Positions 9,970 through 21,574 of a stretch of 64,000 bases of DNA are shown here, in pieces (positions within the stretch are counted from its first letter, which is position 1; each line of letters opens with the position of its first letter). The DNA lies in NCBI RefSeq assembly GCF_012027595.1, contig NZ_SNUR01000003.1:1-64000 (forward strand), written 5' to 3'. The notes below the pieces were generated by a model. The model was given only the letters and a program-made list of their open reading frames with translations, had not been told where the DNA came from and did not search any database. Both the position numbers and the translations under genes were made by a program. The DNA is from Thermococcus sp. Bubb.Bath (GTDB taxonomy: Archaea > Methanobacteriota_B > Thermococci > Thermococcales > Thermococcaceae).

Positions 9970-10278
9970 CTACTCCCCGGGCCCATTGACGCATCCCATG
10001 TTCATCGCGAGGAGCATCTCAACGAAGCCAGATTCGAGGTTCTTCCGTATCTTTTCGGCGAGTTCCTTGAACTCCCTCTCCGTGAGTTCTCGCTTGTCCT
10101 TCAGCCACTTTATCCTTCCGTCGTTTTTGTCGAGGATGACAACAGGTTCTTCAATGACGAGTGGCACATAGTTCATTTTAATTCCGTAAAGCTCCTCTGC
10201 AAAAGCAACCTTTGCCCTGAGGAGTTCCATATAATTGGCAAGTTCTTCCCCCAGTATGTCCTTAGCATCTTTCCTCAT
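9970..10278 (-). CDS. Conserved hypothetical protein, 102 aa
   Basis: This small soluble protein begins MRKDAKDILGEELANYMELL and is strongly helical at both ends with a short beta region (YVPLVIEEPVVILD) in the middle. I do not recognise the family. The second ATG (10278) is chosen because GGTGG lies four bases before it; the ATG at 10281 would be too close. Its 3' end lies just upstream of the EamA promoter on the same strand, so it is a separate or loosely linked unit. It ends with MGCVNGPGE, which has no obvious motif. Confidence 0.65.
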   Translation of the reverse strand: MRKDAKDILGEELANYMELLRAKVAFAEELYGIKMNYVPLVIEEPVVILDKNDGRIKWLKDKRELTEREFKELAEKIRKNLESGFVEMLLAMNMGCVNGPGE

Positions 10279-10408
10279 CATTCCACCATAGTATTTTTGA
10301 TGTACACATTTATTAGGTTATCGGGCAATGGTGGGTAGCAGTGCCTTATTCAGACGATAGAAACCTCCATAAGGATTACGAGAAAATCTCCTAACGGTGA
10401 TGTGCATG

Positions 10409-12202
10409 ATGATGAAGCGCTCCTATCACTTTCACGCCTACCAGCCGGGGGACATAGTTTACGTCCACGATGGCTCCGGGTGGGATCCGATAAAGTACTC
10501 CGAGAGGCTCAGCCCAGTTTCACTGAAAATTAGGGATATCGATGTCAAGGGACGGAACTGGACGAGGGCTGTTATAAAGGCTTACGAGTATGCCGGAGAA
10601 GTCTTGGGGGGCCTACCTGAGAAGAGTGTCAGCGTTGATTTTGAACCCTTCACCCTCTACATGATACTCCAGTACAAGCCTAGGATATATGCCCAGATAG
10701 TGGAGCTTCTTGGGACTCACGTTGAGGTAGTCCCCACCACACCCTTCCATCCCATAATGCCGCATCTTGGCAAGTTTGACCAGGAGGTTCTCGCTAGGGT
10801 TTCCTTCGACTTCTACGCTCCATTCATTGGGGACTCTGACGTCGTTGGCTACTGGCTTCCTGAGGCAGTCATCACGAAAGAGACGGCGGAGATCATCGCA
10901 AAGGCCGCCGCCGGGAGGGGGGTAGTCTTCCTTCTCGACGAGCGGCAGTTCGTTGGTCTCAACATCCCCCAGGCGAAGTACTCCTGCAACACATACCGCG
11001 CGGGGGAGAAAACCGCATATGCCTTCGGCAGGGATCACCAGCTCAGCGACTCCTTCGCCTTCAATACCCTTGATGTGGAGGGTTTAATCCGCGCCGTGGC
11101 GGAAGGCAGGGTCGATGTGTTCAAGGAGCGGGAGGGGATACCCTACCTTATCCACCTTGCGAGCGACCTTGAGGCTCTTCTTGCTAATCCACAGCAGCTA
11201 GATCGCTTCCTTGGGTGGATGAAGGGACTGGACGAGAAGGGTGTTGAAGGCGTAAATGCCGTTGAATTCATTCGCAGGAAGAAGAAAGGTGAGTACAAAA
11301 AGCTCGAGGGAGAGTGCAGCGAGTACTTCAGAATAAACATAAAAGACTACTCCAGCTGGAGCGACTACTACGACCTCAGCGTTGACGGCAGAACCGGGGA
11401 CATGAGATGGCTTGGGATGAGGCGTGAAGATGGCAAAGTCATAAATCGCTTTTACAGAGGCAAAAAAGTCTCCCAGCTCTGGAAGTATGCATTCACCAAG
11501 CTCTTCCGCGAGCTGAACAGGGCTATACGCTTCGGTGTTAGTGATCTGATCAAAAAGGAGAAGCCCGAGGCCGGCAGAGAGCAAATCCAGAAGTTCCTCG
11601 TAAGGTACTCAAGGGCTTTCTTCCGCGAACACTACGAGTACTTTGAGATGGAGACTGGGGTTGACTACATCATGGAGCCCATAGATGGCGTTGACCCAAC
11701 TCTTGCCATGAAACTCGGCAGAATCTACTACCTGATGCTTCTGGCTAACCACTCCTGTCCGCGCTTCTGGGAGAACATCGACACGAGGGTTACCTTCGGC
11801 AACGTCGCGGTCATGAGCAAGGCCCTCATAGAGCTGATGGAGGTCTACATGAAGGAGGGGCTCGGGGAGAGGGCCAACTTCCTCCTCCTTGAGTACATGA
11901 AGCTCTTGGCTTTTCCGCAGCTCTACTATGACTATGACCTCTACAAACTCTCCGGTTTGGAGGGATGGGAGACAACCGAAAAGGCATGGTTCGAGTCCCT
12001 CCAGAGCGAAGTTCCGAAGAGTTCCTACAACGTCGTAACGAGGGCGGCCCTCTACACCGGGAAGGAGGCCCTGCCCGATGAAGTCAAGGACGCCCTGGGA
12101 ATCCTCTACAACTACGATGAGGCGGTTGCAGATACCGGCCACATACCTGGTGAGGCGCACGGTCACTGGGAAAACATGGAGTGGTGTGAACACCGCTCCT
12201 AA
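10409..12202 (+). CDS. Glycoside hydrolase family 57 protein
   Basis: This is a protein of about 597 residues. The N-terminus YHFHAYQPGDIVYV is the GH57 motif 1 (variant of HxHxP), and VVGYWLPEAVI matches the WxPE motif whose Glu is the catalytic nucleophile in this family; LLDERQF follows as the next conserved motif region. GH57 enzymes are retaining alpha-amylases, amylopullulanases, glucanotransferases or branching enzymes; this subgroup resembles an uncharacterised long form, so the substrate is left open. It has no signal peptide, so it acts inside the cell. Three consecutive ATG codons follow GGTGATG at 10396-10402; 10409 gives six-base spacing. The stop codon overlaps that of the convergent cca gene. 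Confidence 0.85.
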   Translation: MMKRSYHFHAYQPGDIVYVHDGSGWDPIKYSERLSPVSLKIRDIDVKGRNWTRAVIKAYEYAGEVLGGLPEKSVSVDFEPFTLYMILQYKPRIYAQIVELLGTHVEVVPTTPFHPIMPHLGKFDQEVLARVSFDFYAPFIGDSDVVGYWLPEAVITKETAEIIAKAAAGRGVVFLLDERQFVGLNIPQAKYSCNTYRAGEKTAYAFGRDHQLSDSFAFNTLDVEGLIRAVAEGRVDVFKEREGIPYLIHLASDLEALLANPQQLDRFLGWMKGLDEKGVEGVNAVEFIRRKKKGEYKKLEGECSEYFRINIKDYSSWSDYYDLSVDGRTGDMRWLGMRREDGKVINRFYRGKKVSQLWKYAFTKLFRELNRAIRFGVSDLIKKEKPEAGREQIQKFLVRYSRAFFREHYEYFEMETGVDYIMEPIDGVDPTLAMKLGRIYYLMLLANHSCPRFWENIDTRVTFGNVAVMSKALIELMEVYMKEGLGERANFLLLEYMKLLAFPQLYYDYDLYKLSGLEGWETTEKAWFESLQSEVPKSSYNVVTRAALYTGKEALPDEVKDALGILYNYDEAVADTGHIPGEAHGHWENMEWCEHRS

Positions 12203-13569
12203 ACTTTTAGCCCCTCCTTTTTCCTACTTAAAAACAGATACGCCTCCACTTCTAGATCTTTTGGCACGTAGTCCACTAGGATGTCTGCTCCTTTTATTGT
12301 TTCTCTCAGGTTCTTTCCGAGGGCAACCTGGCTCTTTTCGAGCAGTTCGATGACAACATCAATCACGGACTCTTTCACAACCTTCTCCGCGTAGAGCCTT
12401 TTGCCCACGAGCCATACCCTCTCATTTTTCCTGTAGAAATCCCTTCCCCGTTCCGTGAAGAACTCTGGACCGGGATGCACTCTAACGCTTGCCCTCTCAG
12501 TTCTATCGAGTTCGAGCATTATAAAGGCTTTTCCGGCTTCTACCCTACCGATGTTCCATCCCAAGACCCCAAAGCCCTCCTTTGATAGGACCTTTTCGAA
12601 TCCCTTCGCACTTCTCTCCAACTGAGGGAAAAGCAGGTCGTCCACCATCTTCGGGACATTAAAGAGCAGTGTTACGAGGTGCGTCCCCTTTCTCCTCAGC
12701 TCTGCCAGATAGTCTCCTATAAAGTCCTCCTTCGGGAAGAAGAACTCAACCGATGGGTTTTCGATGAACTCTCCTGCCTTGAAGTAGAAGCGCCCGTACT
12801 TCTCCCAGCTCAGGTTTGCTGAGACGTTCCTCCTCGGATCCACAGGATCAATAACGACCAGTGGCCTGTCCTCATCTACCCCTCTCTTCACGGTCTTCAT
12901 GGCTATTTCGGGCTCTTTCCTCAGCCAACCCGCTGGGTCAATTACCTTCTGCCTGAGCATGAAGTCAGCGTTTTTGAGGACGTCCAGGAAGGAGCCGTAC
13001 TTTATCACGAGTATCTCGGCCAGATAACCTGAAAAGCCCCTGACGTATATCTCGCTCCCGTAAGCTTTGATACCCTTGAGAAAGCGCTTGAGCAGCCTGA
13101 CCTCGTTGTTCCTCCCCTTTAGGTTCTCGTTCACCCACCGCGTGTGGAGGATTGAACGGTCAACGGCAGTCCTCACGTCCCTCCAGTCCCTCACGTCGTA
13201 GCAGGGAACCAGATCGACTTTAACGCCTTTGTATTTAGCCCTCACGTACGGGTGCTCCGCGTAAGCTATCTCGCACGAGTCGAGCTTTTTTGCTATGGTC
13301 TTTCCAAGCTTCAGTCCCTTCCCCCTCAGCTCTTCTAAGGGCGTATCAAGTGGGAACGCAAAAAAGAGGTCGAAGTCATGGTCTCCTGCAAGGTACGTGT
13401 CCTTGGCTGTAGAGCCGACGAAATATGGCCTAACATCGAGGCCGAGCTCTTCGGCTGTTTCTTTTGCAATATCTTTAAGTTCGTTCATCAGCGAGCGGAC
13501 GAAGGCCCTCTCCTCCTCGGTCGGTACGATTCTCCGGAGGACTTCAGCAATCACATCTTCAAGCGTCAT
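12199..13569 (-). CDS. cca: CCA tRNA nucleotidyltransferase, archaeal class I
   Basis: The 456-residue protein adds or repairs the 3' CCA of tRNA. The class I nucleotidyltransferase signature is clear: [20 protein letters not shown] with the metal-binding DxD in DHDFD, and a third acidic site at KVDLVPCYD. Length matches archaeal CCA enzymes (about 440-460). Its ATG overlaps the TGA of the upstream thpR gene (ATGA), so the two are translationally coupled; both act on tRNA ends. The 3' end overlaps the convergent GH57 stop by four bases. Confidence 0.95.
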   Translation of the reverse strand: MTLEDVIAEVLRRIVPTEEERAFVRSLMNELKDIAKETAEELGLDVRPYFVGSTAKDTYLAGDHDFDLFFAFPLDTPLEELRGKGLKLGKTIAKKLDSCEIAYAEHPYVRAKYKGVKVDLVPCYDVRDWRDVRTAVDRSILHTRWVNENLKGRNNEVRLLKRFLKGIKAYGSEIYVRGFSGYLAEILVIKYGSFLDVLKNADFMLRQKVIDPAGWLRKEPEIAMKTVKRGVDEDRPLVVIDPVDPRRNVSANLSWEKYGRFYFKAGEFIENPSVEFFFPKEDFIGDYLAELRRKGTHLVTLLFNVPKMVDDLLFPQLERSAKGFEKVLSKEGFGVLGWNIGRVEAGKAFIMLELDRTERASVRVHPGPEFFTERGRDFYRKNERVWLVGKRLYAEKVVKESVIDVVIELLEKSQVALGKNLRETIKGADILVDYVPKDLEVEAYLFLSRKKEGLKV

Positions 13570-14135
13570 TCCTTCTCCTCCGGCTCTTTAAGCTCGAACC
13601 TCGCCACCGTCTCGTATATCGGACCTTTAGGTGTCAGGGTGCTCTTCTTTAGCTCTATTGCTTCAACATCAAACTCCCCAAAGTCCTCGTTGGCGAGGTC
13701 TTTCAATGCCATCGCGAGTTCAAGTTTGTCCTTAACGAACTTCACCCTGCCTATGGTTATGTGGGCCACGAAGTCCTTCTCCTTTTTGAAGCCAAGTTTT
13801 CTCATGGCCTTCTCAATGTCTTCCGCTATCGCCTTTATCTCCTCGTCGTTCTCTATCCCTGCCCAGATTACCCTCACGTAGTTCGGGTTCGGGAAGACGC
13901 CTATTCCCTTCACTCTCGCCCTGTGCTTCCTGTGCTTCTTCGCTATCTCTGTGAGTGCATTTTTGACTTCTTCTGCGGTGGCCTCGTCTATCTCTCCCAG
14001 AAACTTGAGCGTCAGGTGGAGGTTCTCAGGCTCGACGAACTTTATCTTCGCAGCTTTGTTCCCTATTCTCTCCTGGGCCCTAACGAGGTTGTCCCTGACC
14101 GTATCGTTAACGTCTATTGCTATGAACGCCCTCAT
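13566..14135 (-). CDS. thpR: RNA 2',3'-cyclic phosphodiesterase (2'-5' RNA ligase family)
   Basis: The 189-residue protein has the two HxT/S motifs of the 2H phosphoesterase family, HLTLKFLG near residue 40 and HITIGRVK near residue 125, which form the active site. It opens 2',3'-cyclic phosphates on RNA, including those left by tRNA processing; in vitro it also ligates 2'-5'. It forms an overlapping operon with cca (ATGA overlap), consistent with a role in tRNA end repair. The start [11 protein letters not shown] is the family's usual N-terminus. Confidence 0.95.
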   Translation of the reverse strand: MRAFIAIDVNDTVRDNLVRAQERIGNKAAKIKFVEPENLHLTLKFLGEIDEATAEEVKNALTEIAKKHRKHRARVKGIGVFPNPNYVRVIWAGIENDEEIKAIAEDIEKAMRKLGFKKEKDFVAHITIGRVKFVKDKLELAMALKDLANEDFGEFDVEAIELKKSTLTPKGPIYETVARFELKEPEEKE

Positions 14136-14203
14136 GGTATCACCGGGAAAAGTTGGAGAAAGGAGTTAAAGGGATTTTGGAAAACAAAATGGAAAGTTAG
14201 GTA

Positions 14204-15586
14204 TCAACTGTAGTCAGCTTCCACGTACAGACCGATGGGGACGTTTACCTTTTCGTAGACTGTGCCGTACCAGTGGTGCACTGGGATTTCCACTTTGTAC
14301 TTGCTTTCCATGGCGTAGAAGGTCACTTGACTCTCTGGACCTTCATTTCTGATATGACCAAGCATGACGTAGCTTGAGTAGTCACTGACACTGAAGCCGA
14401 CGGTTAGAGTTGCAAACCATGGTGGAAGGGAACCATCACTGAGGGCTTCTAGAATCGCTCCAACGGGAATTCCAACACCAAAGCTGTGTCCGTCGCTTCC
14501 AGAGTAAATTTCCTCATAGAAATCTGACATATAAACCGCTTTGTTAATGCTCCCGCTGATTCCTCCGGACTTTTTCATCCATTCATCTGGGAAGTTGTAA
14601 GGTGGCTTCCCTAAACTGTAACCACTTTCAATATCTCTAACATTTCCATGGGTTCCATTTATTGCGAAGTTGTCGATTTTTGCAAAGTACCTCTCGTTGT
14701 CCGTTGGAGAGCAGAAAACGTTGTCGTGGGAATCCCGCTCGCACATGTACTCTTTCTGATAAATATAGTGCACGGTTCCTTTAATCCACACGTACCCCCA
14801 CCAGTATTCCTTGGGCACTGTAATGTCATATCCTCCAGCGTAATAGTCAGTTATTGACCTTCCAAGGGCTTTAACAGTTATCGAACTTGGATCGAACTCA
14901 ACTTTTTCCGATATCTTCCCTCCGAGTGCAACCGTCACGTCCGGCCCCCAGTACTTCTGAACTGTCATCGCGATGTCTGCCGTGCCAAAGATGTCGCTCC
15001 AAACGTTGTTGTGGATTATGAGAATGGGTATCGTCACGTTTTCATAATGGTTCTGCTTGATTGTCCTCCACTCAAACCATGGTGGATTCAGGTAGCCTTG
15101 GGGCTGTACGCTGGTATTCTTTTCAACTTCTGCAATCTCGGTTTTTCTGGCTTCATTAAGGTTGAATTTTAGTTCAGTGTTTTTTGCAAGAGTGTTCCTC
15201 TCATCGGTTTTGACTTCAAAGCTGTCTGGTGGCAGCGTGTATAGCTTTCCGTCTTTAACGATCCAAACGTCAACACCGATGAAAGCGGTTTTTGAGCCTA
15301 TCTTCTTTGCAATGCCTCTCGGCGTGTCGAGGTTGAGTTTTATCACGTCTCCCTGCGAGATCAAGCTTTTGAGCATGCCTCCACTCAGTGTTCCCCTCTG
15401 GAGGGTTTTAATGCTTCCGTTCTCATCAAAGGTCCATACCGAGTAATAAACTTTCCCGTGGTCGGTTAGCGGTTTTCCATTCTCGTCGAGGAGGGAAACC
15501 TTGGCGCCGCCGATGGGGGAAGCTTGGATGTATCCAATCCCAAGAATAATCAACACCCCAATAGCTACTGCCAGCTTCCACTTCAT
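14204..15586 (-). CDS. Secreted protein of unknown function, 460 aa
   Basis: The protein starts MKWKLAVAIGVLIILGIGYIQ, a clear signal peptide or N-terminal anchor, and the rest is hydrophilic, beta-rich and aromatic-rich with a few N-glycosylation sequons, so it acts outside the membrane. A short Ig-like segment follows the signal (GGAKVSLLDENGKPLTDHGK). A Cys pair (YMCERDSHDNVFCSP) could form a disulfide. There is no C-terminal membrane segment. I do not recognise the family. The ATG at 15586 has GGGGGT eight bases upstream; a TATA element (cttataaata) lies about 45 bases before it. It is monocistronic. Confidence 0.75.
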   Translation of the reverse strand: MKWKLAVAIGVLIILGIGYIQASPIGGAKVSLLDENGKPLTDHGKVYYSVWTFDENGSIKTLQRGTLSGGMLKSLISQGDVIKLNLDTPRGIAKKIGSKTAFIGVDVWIVKDGKLYTLPPDSFEVKTDERNTLAKNTELKFNLNEARKTEIAEVEKNTSVQPQGYLNPPWFEWRTIKQNHYENVTIPILIIHNNVWSDIFGTADIAMTVQKYWGPDVTVALGGKISEKVEFDPSSITVKALGRSITDYYAGGYDITVPKEYWWGYVWIKGTVHYIYQKEYMCERDSHDNVFCSPTDNERYFAKIDNFAINGTHGNVRDIESGYSLGKPPYNFPDEWMKKSGGISGSINKAVYMSDFYEEIYSGSDGHSFGVGIPVGAILEALSDGSLPPWFATLTVGFSVSDYSSYVMLGHIRNEGPESQVTFYAMESKYKVEIPVHHWYGTVYEKVNVPIGLYVEADYS

Positions 15587-15793
15587 CAAGTTTACCCCCA
15601 TTGAAGTTTTATATTCCTAATTTAGAAATTTGATATTTATAAGCTTTTTCTTTTACTTTTAGTAAAAATTCTTCCTTTTTTTTTCAAGTGCTAATTTATT
15701 CGGAACTGGTTTTGCCTTTGGAATTAACCAAAAGAAGCGCAAGTAAAAGAGTTGCATGGTGGTGCAATTGAAAAAAACGTATAAAAAAGGGCT

Positions 15794-16258
15794 TCACTCC
15801 CTTACAACAACCGGGAACTCTTCCCAGGGGAAGACGATCCACTTGTCAGTCCTGAAGACGTAGAAGTCGGGAACGACCTTCGTCCACGGCTTCATGCTGA
15901 GGCAGGCGACCTTAACCGCACTTGCCCCCGCCTTCTTCACTTCATCGATAACAACCTCAAGGGTCTTCCCCGTGTCGCTGACGTCATCGACCACAACGAC
16001 CTTCTTACCTTCAAGCGAGCCGTGGAGAGGGATTGTTATCATGGGCTTTTCCATCCTCTCCCCGATATCCTTGTAGAACTTCACATCGATGACCTTAACT
16101 TCGAGGTCGCCGAGGATGTGACTGAGCCTCACCGCCGGGATGAGTCCACCCCTCGCGACGCCGACTATTACATCCGGCATGAAGTTCTTCCTAAGCTCGT
16201 CCGCGAGTGCAAATACGGCCCTATCGACCTGCCACCACGTGAGATAAACCTTGTCCAT
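15794..16258 (-). CDS. Purine-type phosphoribosyltransferase
   Basis: The 154-residue protein carries the PRPP-binding signature VVVVDDVSDTGKTLE and a PRT type I fold pattern (DVIVGVARGGLIPAVRLS as the PPi loop). Thermococcal proteins of this size are annotated as hypoxanthine/xanthine/guanine phosphoribosyltransferases, which salvage bases to nucleoside monophosphates; the exact base is not decided here. GGAGGTG stands upstream of the ATG. The gene is cytoplasmic and monocistronic, with its own short upstream region. Confidence 0.88.
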   Translation of the reverse strand: MDKVYLTWWQVDRAVFALADELRKNFMPDVIVGVARGGLIPAVRLSHILGDLEVKVIDVKFYKDIGERMEKPMITIPLHGSLEGKKVVVVDDVSDTGKTLEVVIDEVKKAGASAVKVACLSMKPWTKVVPDFYVFRTDKWIVFPWEEFPVVVRE

Positions 16259-16425
16259 TTCAACACCTCCGAATATCCAGGGTCAGTACAAGCCCCACTT
16301 AAGGTTTTCCTCTGAGTGCCAGAAGTTAAAACATAGGTCTTAAAAAGGATGCTTTGACAAGAAAATGTCAATGCTGGCAGATGCAAGAAAGTGAGTTAAA
16401 ATTTGTAAAAAAAGGAAAAAAAAGC

Positions 16426-19272
<2,847 letters not shown>

Positions 19273-19379
19273 TCATGACGAATTTTTTTGTGATATACTA
19301 CCCGTTTATCTGGGGGATTGAAAAAGGAGAATGTCGGATATTTTATCCAGATTTTCCAATGGATCTTACCCTTTACAAC

Positions 19380-19814
19380 CTAAAGTCCCTCGTACAGGAG
19401 CCGCAGACGGTACGCGTGTTTTAATTCCTCGTCTGCCATCATCCGGAAGAGCTGGGAGAGCGTTCCTTCCAGTATCGACGCCAGTTTATTGTACAGCTCG
19501 TATGCGTGCTTTTCCCTGACCACTGCGTCCATTATCAGTTCCTCAAGACTCGATGGCTCGGAACGAGAGTCGCTCAGCATGGGCTCTATTGAGAGAGAGC
19601 CCATGTAGTCTAAAACGGCCGTTCCTTCCAGACTCTCACCCGTCAGCATGCCCTCAAGGGTTTTTCTGTGTCTGAGCTCTTCCTCTGCCATCAATCGGAA
19701 CGTCTCCACCATCTCCGGCCGTTCGTAGGCCGCAAAGGTCTCACCGAGCTTGTGGAGATTGTAGAGCTCGTTCTCCTGCCAGATGAGCTTTTCAAGGAGC
19801 TCATTAACTCTCAT
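19380..19814 (-). CDS. Ferritin-like diiron protein (rubrerythrin-type four-helix bundle)
   Basis: The protein is about 144 residues and all-helical. Two ExxH-type motifs, AEEELRHRKTLEG and ADEELKHAYRLR, together with isolated Glu residues in the preceding helices (WQENELYNL and VREKHAYELY) give the classic diiron ligand set. Such proteins bind iron or reduce peroxides; the exact activity is open. No rubredoxin domain is present, so it is not a full rubrerythrin. GGAGATG lies six bases before the ATG at 19814. The start overlaps the end of the upstream HAD gene, so the two are co-transcribed. Confidence 0.8.
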   Translation of the reverse strand: MRVNELLEKLIWQENELYNLHKLGETFAAYERPEMVETFRLMAEEELRHRKTLEGMLTGESLEGTAVLDYMGSLSIEPMLSDSRSEPSSLEELIMDAVVREKHAYELYNKLASILEGTLSQLFRMMADEELKHAYRLRLLYEGL

Positions 19815-20622
19815 CCTCTGCATCTCCGACCGTTTCTAGGTATCCCCTCAGCTCCCCTATGCTGGGTAGGATGAGGTCCGGCTTTATCTCACTTTCGGTG
19901 ACGTCGCTTAGGGTGCTTACCCCCGTAAGCACCATTATCGCTTTCATTCCAAAGCGCTTTGCGAAGGCGATGTCAGTGTCCAACCTGTCCCCTACCATCC
20001 AGACCTCATCGACGTCACCGAGCTTCTCCCTCGCCACCTCGTAGGCAGGCTCGTTCGGCTTTCCGATTATCAGTGGTTCCTTGTCAGTCGATGCTTTGAG
20101 TGCAGCTATTATGGCTCCAGCTCCAGGATAGAGCCCCTCCTCTGCCGGGTAAGTCGTGTCGGGGTTTGCGCCTATGAAGTTCGCCCCGTTTCTTATGGCT
20201 AGCGTCGCGTACTTGAGCTTTTCGTAGGTTAAGCCCGGGTCGAGGCCAACGACAACGTGTTGGATTCTCCTCCATGCGCCTTCTCTAGCCTCTTCAATGC
20301 TTATAATCCCCCAGCCAAGGGCATCTATCTCTTCCTCCAAGCCCTTTCCACCGATGACGAAGACCTTTCCCGGTTCCATGTGTTTTTCCATGTAGAGCCT
20401 AGCCGCGAGACCTGAGGTAACTATGGCCTTTTCTGGGACATCGATGCCCATCGAGCGGAGCTTTTCCCGGTACATGGCGGGTATCATGGTTGAGTTGTTC
20501 GTGAGAAAGATGGAGTGAATCCCCCTTCCCTTTAGGAACGCTATGGTCTCTCTTGCACCGTTTATCGGTCGGTTCCCTCGGTATATCACACCGTCCATGT
20601 CGAATATCATCCCTACCCTCAT
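19804..20622 (-). CDS. HAD-superfamily phosphatase, NagD-like
   Basis: The 272-residue protein has all HAD motifs: DMDGVIYRG (nucleophile Asp near residue 8), FLTNNST, the Lys in IIGKPNEPAY, and MVGDRLDTDIAF. The C2-type cap and length fit the NagD / 4-nitrophenylphosphatase group, which dephosphorylates small sugar or nucleotide phosphates; the natural substrate is unknown. The start at 20622 has AGGGG upstream, part of a small dyad CCCCT-aa-AGGGG (20628-20639). The 3' end overlaps the ferritin-like gene. Confidence 0.9.
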   Translation of the reverse strand: MRVGMIFDMDGVIYRGNRPINGARETIAFLKGRGIHSIFLTNNSTMIPAMYREKLRSMGIDVPEKAIVTSGLAARLYMEKHMEPGKVFVIGGKGLEEEIDALGWGIISIEEAREGAWRRIQHVVVGLDPGLTYEKLKYATLAIRNGANFIGANPDTTYPAEEGLYPGAGAIIAALKASTDKEPLIIGKPNEPAYEVAREKLGDVDEVWMVGDRLDTDIAFAKRFGMKAIMVLTGVSTLSDVTESEIKPDLILPSIGELRGYLETVGDAEDES

Positions 20623-20706
20623 ACAATCCCCTAAAGGGGTATACTCGTTCCTTTAAAAGTCAATACGTTTAAGAAAAGTTGGAAACAAAAGGTTCTCAAA
20701 AGATTT

Positions 20707-21384
20707 TTAGAGCTCAATGCTCTCTCCGGGCTGGAGGATAACGACCTCAGCCTTATCACCGACGAGTTTCTTGAACTCCTCTGGATCCTGAGCGATTGGC
20801 TCCCATGTGCTGTAGTGCATCGGGACGACTTTCCTCGGCTTGAGGAGTTCAACCGCTTTGGCGGCTTCCCTTGGTCCCATAGTGAAGTGTCCGCCTATTG
20901 GGAGGAGGGCAACGTCAATCGGGCCGTAGAGCTCGTTGAAGAGGGCCATGTCGCCGAAAACGAACGTATCTCCTGCATGATAGATAGTCACTCCGTCGAG
21001 CTTCACTATGAACCCAGAGGCGTTGCCTATGCTGTGAATACCGTCGCTGCTGGAGTGCCAGGCCGGAACCTGGACGATAAAGATGTCGTCTATCTCTGTC
21101 GGCCCGTAGTTCATTCCTATCGTCTCGACCTTTCCGCCCGACTGTTCGCTTATGTAGTTTGCAACGTCGTACATTGCAACTATTTTGGCTCCGCTTCTCC
21201 TGGCTATCTCTGGGGCGTCGCCAATGTGGTCGCCGTGGGCGTGAGTCACCAGAATGAGGTCTACCTCAACCTCCTCTGGCTTAACTGCCGCCTTTGGGTT
21301 GCCGCTGAGGAACGGGTCTATGAGTATCTTCTTGCTCCCCTCAATCAGAAAAGCCGCGTGGCCCAGGAACTTCACCTTCACCAT
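20707..21384 (-). CDS. UPF0173 family metal-dependent hydrolase
   Basis: The 225-residue protein has a metallo-beta-lactamase fold: MVKVKFLGHAAFLIEG at the start, the metal-binding THAHGDHIGD motif, an AWHSSSDGIHS segment and a late PMHYSTWEPIA motif. The family's substrate is unknown. GGAGGTGG is eight bases upstream of the ATG at 21384; the frame extends to 21504 without a binding site and was trimmed. The gene diverges from acdA, and both promoters share the 70-190 base gap. Confidence 0.9.
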   Translation of the reverse strand: MVKVKFLGHAAFLIEGSKKILIDPFLSGNPKAAVKPEEVEVDLILVTHAHGDHIGDAPEIARRSGAKIVAMYDVANYISEQSGGKVETIGMNYGPTEIDDIFIVQVPAWHSSSDGIHSIGNASGFIVKLDGVTIYHAGDTFVFGDMALFNELYGPIDVALLPIGGHFTMGPREAAKAVELLKPRKVVPMHYSTWEPIAQDPEEFKKLVGDKAEVVILQPGESIEL

Positions 21385-21574
21385 TGCCACCACCTCCGAA
21401 GAATAAAATAACCGAAGCTTACTTAAAGGTTTCGGGTGTTTGTTTGAGGGCTTTTTAGTGTCTATTTTTGCCCATAGAAGAATCTTTAAGCTCAACAATG
21501 CCAAAAAATTCTCCGATGCCCGTTTTGGGAAAGCTTATATACGATTCCACCGAGATTTTAGCGGTGAGTAACGG

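Noticed and set aside
13378-13881. Plus-strand open frame over cca and thpR
   Set aside because: Shadow of two well-recognised genes; no promoter or binding site.
20626-20640. CCCCT-aa-AGGGG dyad before the HAD gene as an operator
   Set aside because: It includes the ribosome binding site and is short; complementarity may simply reflect a C-run opposite the AGGGG site.
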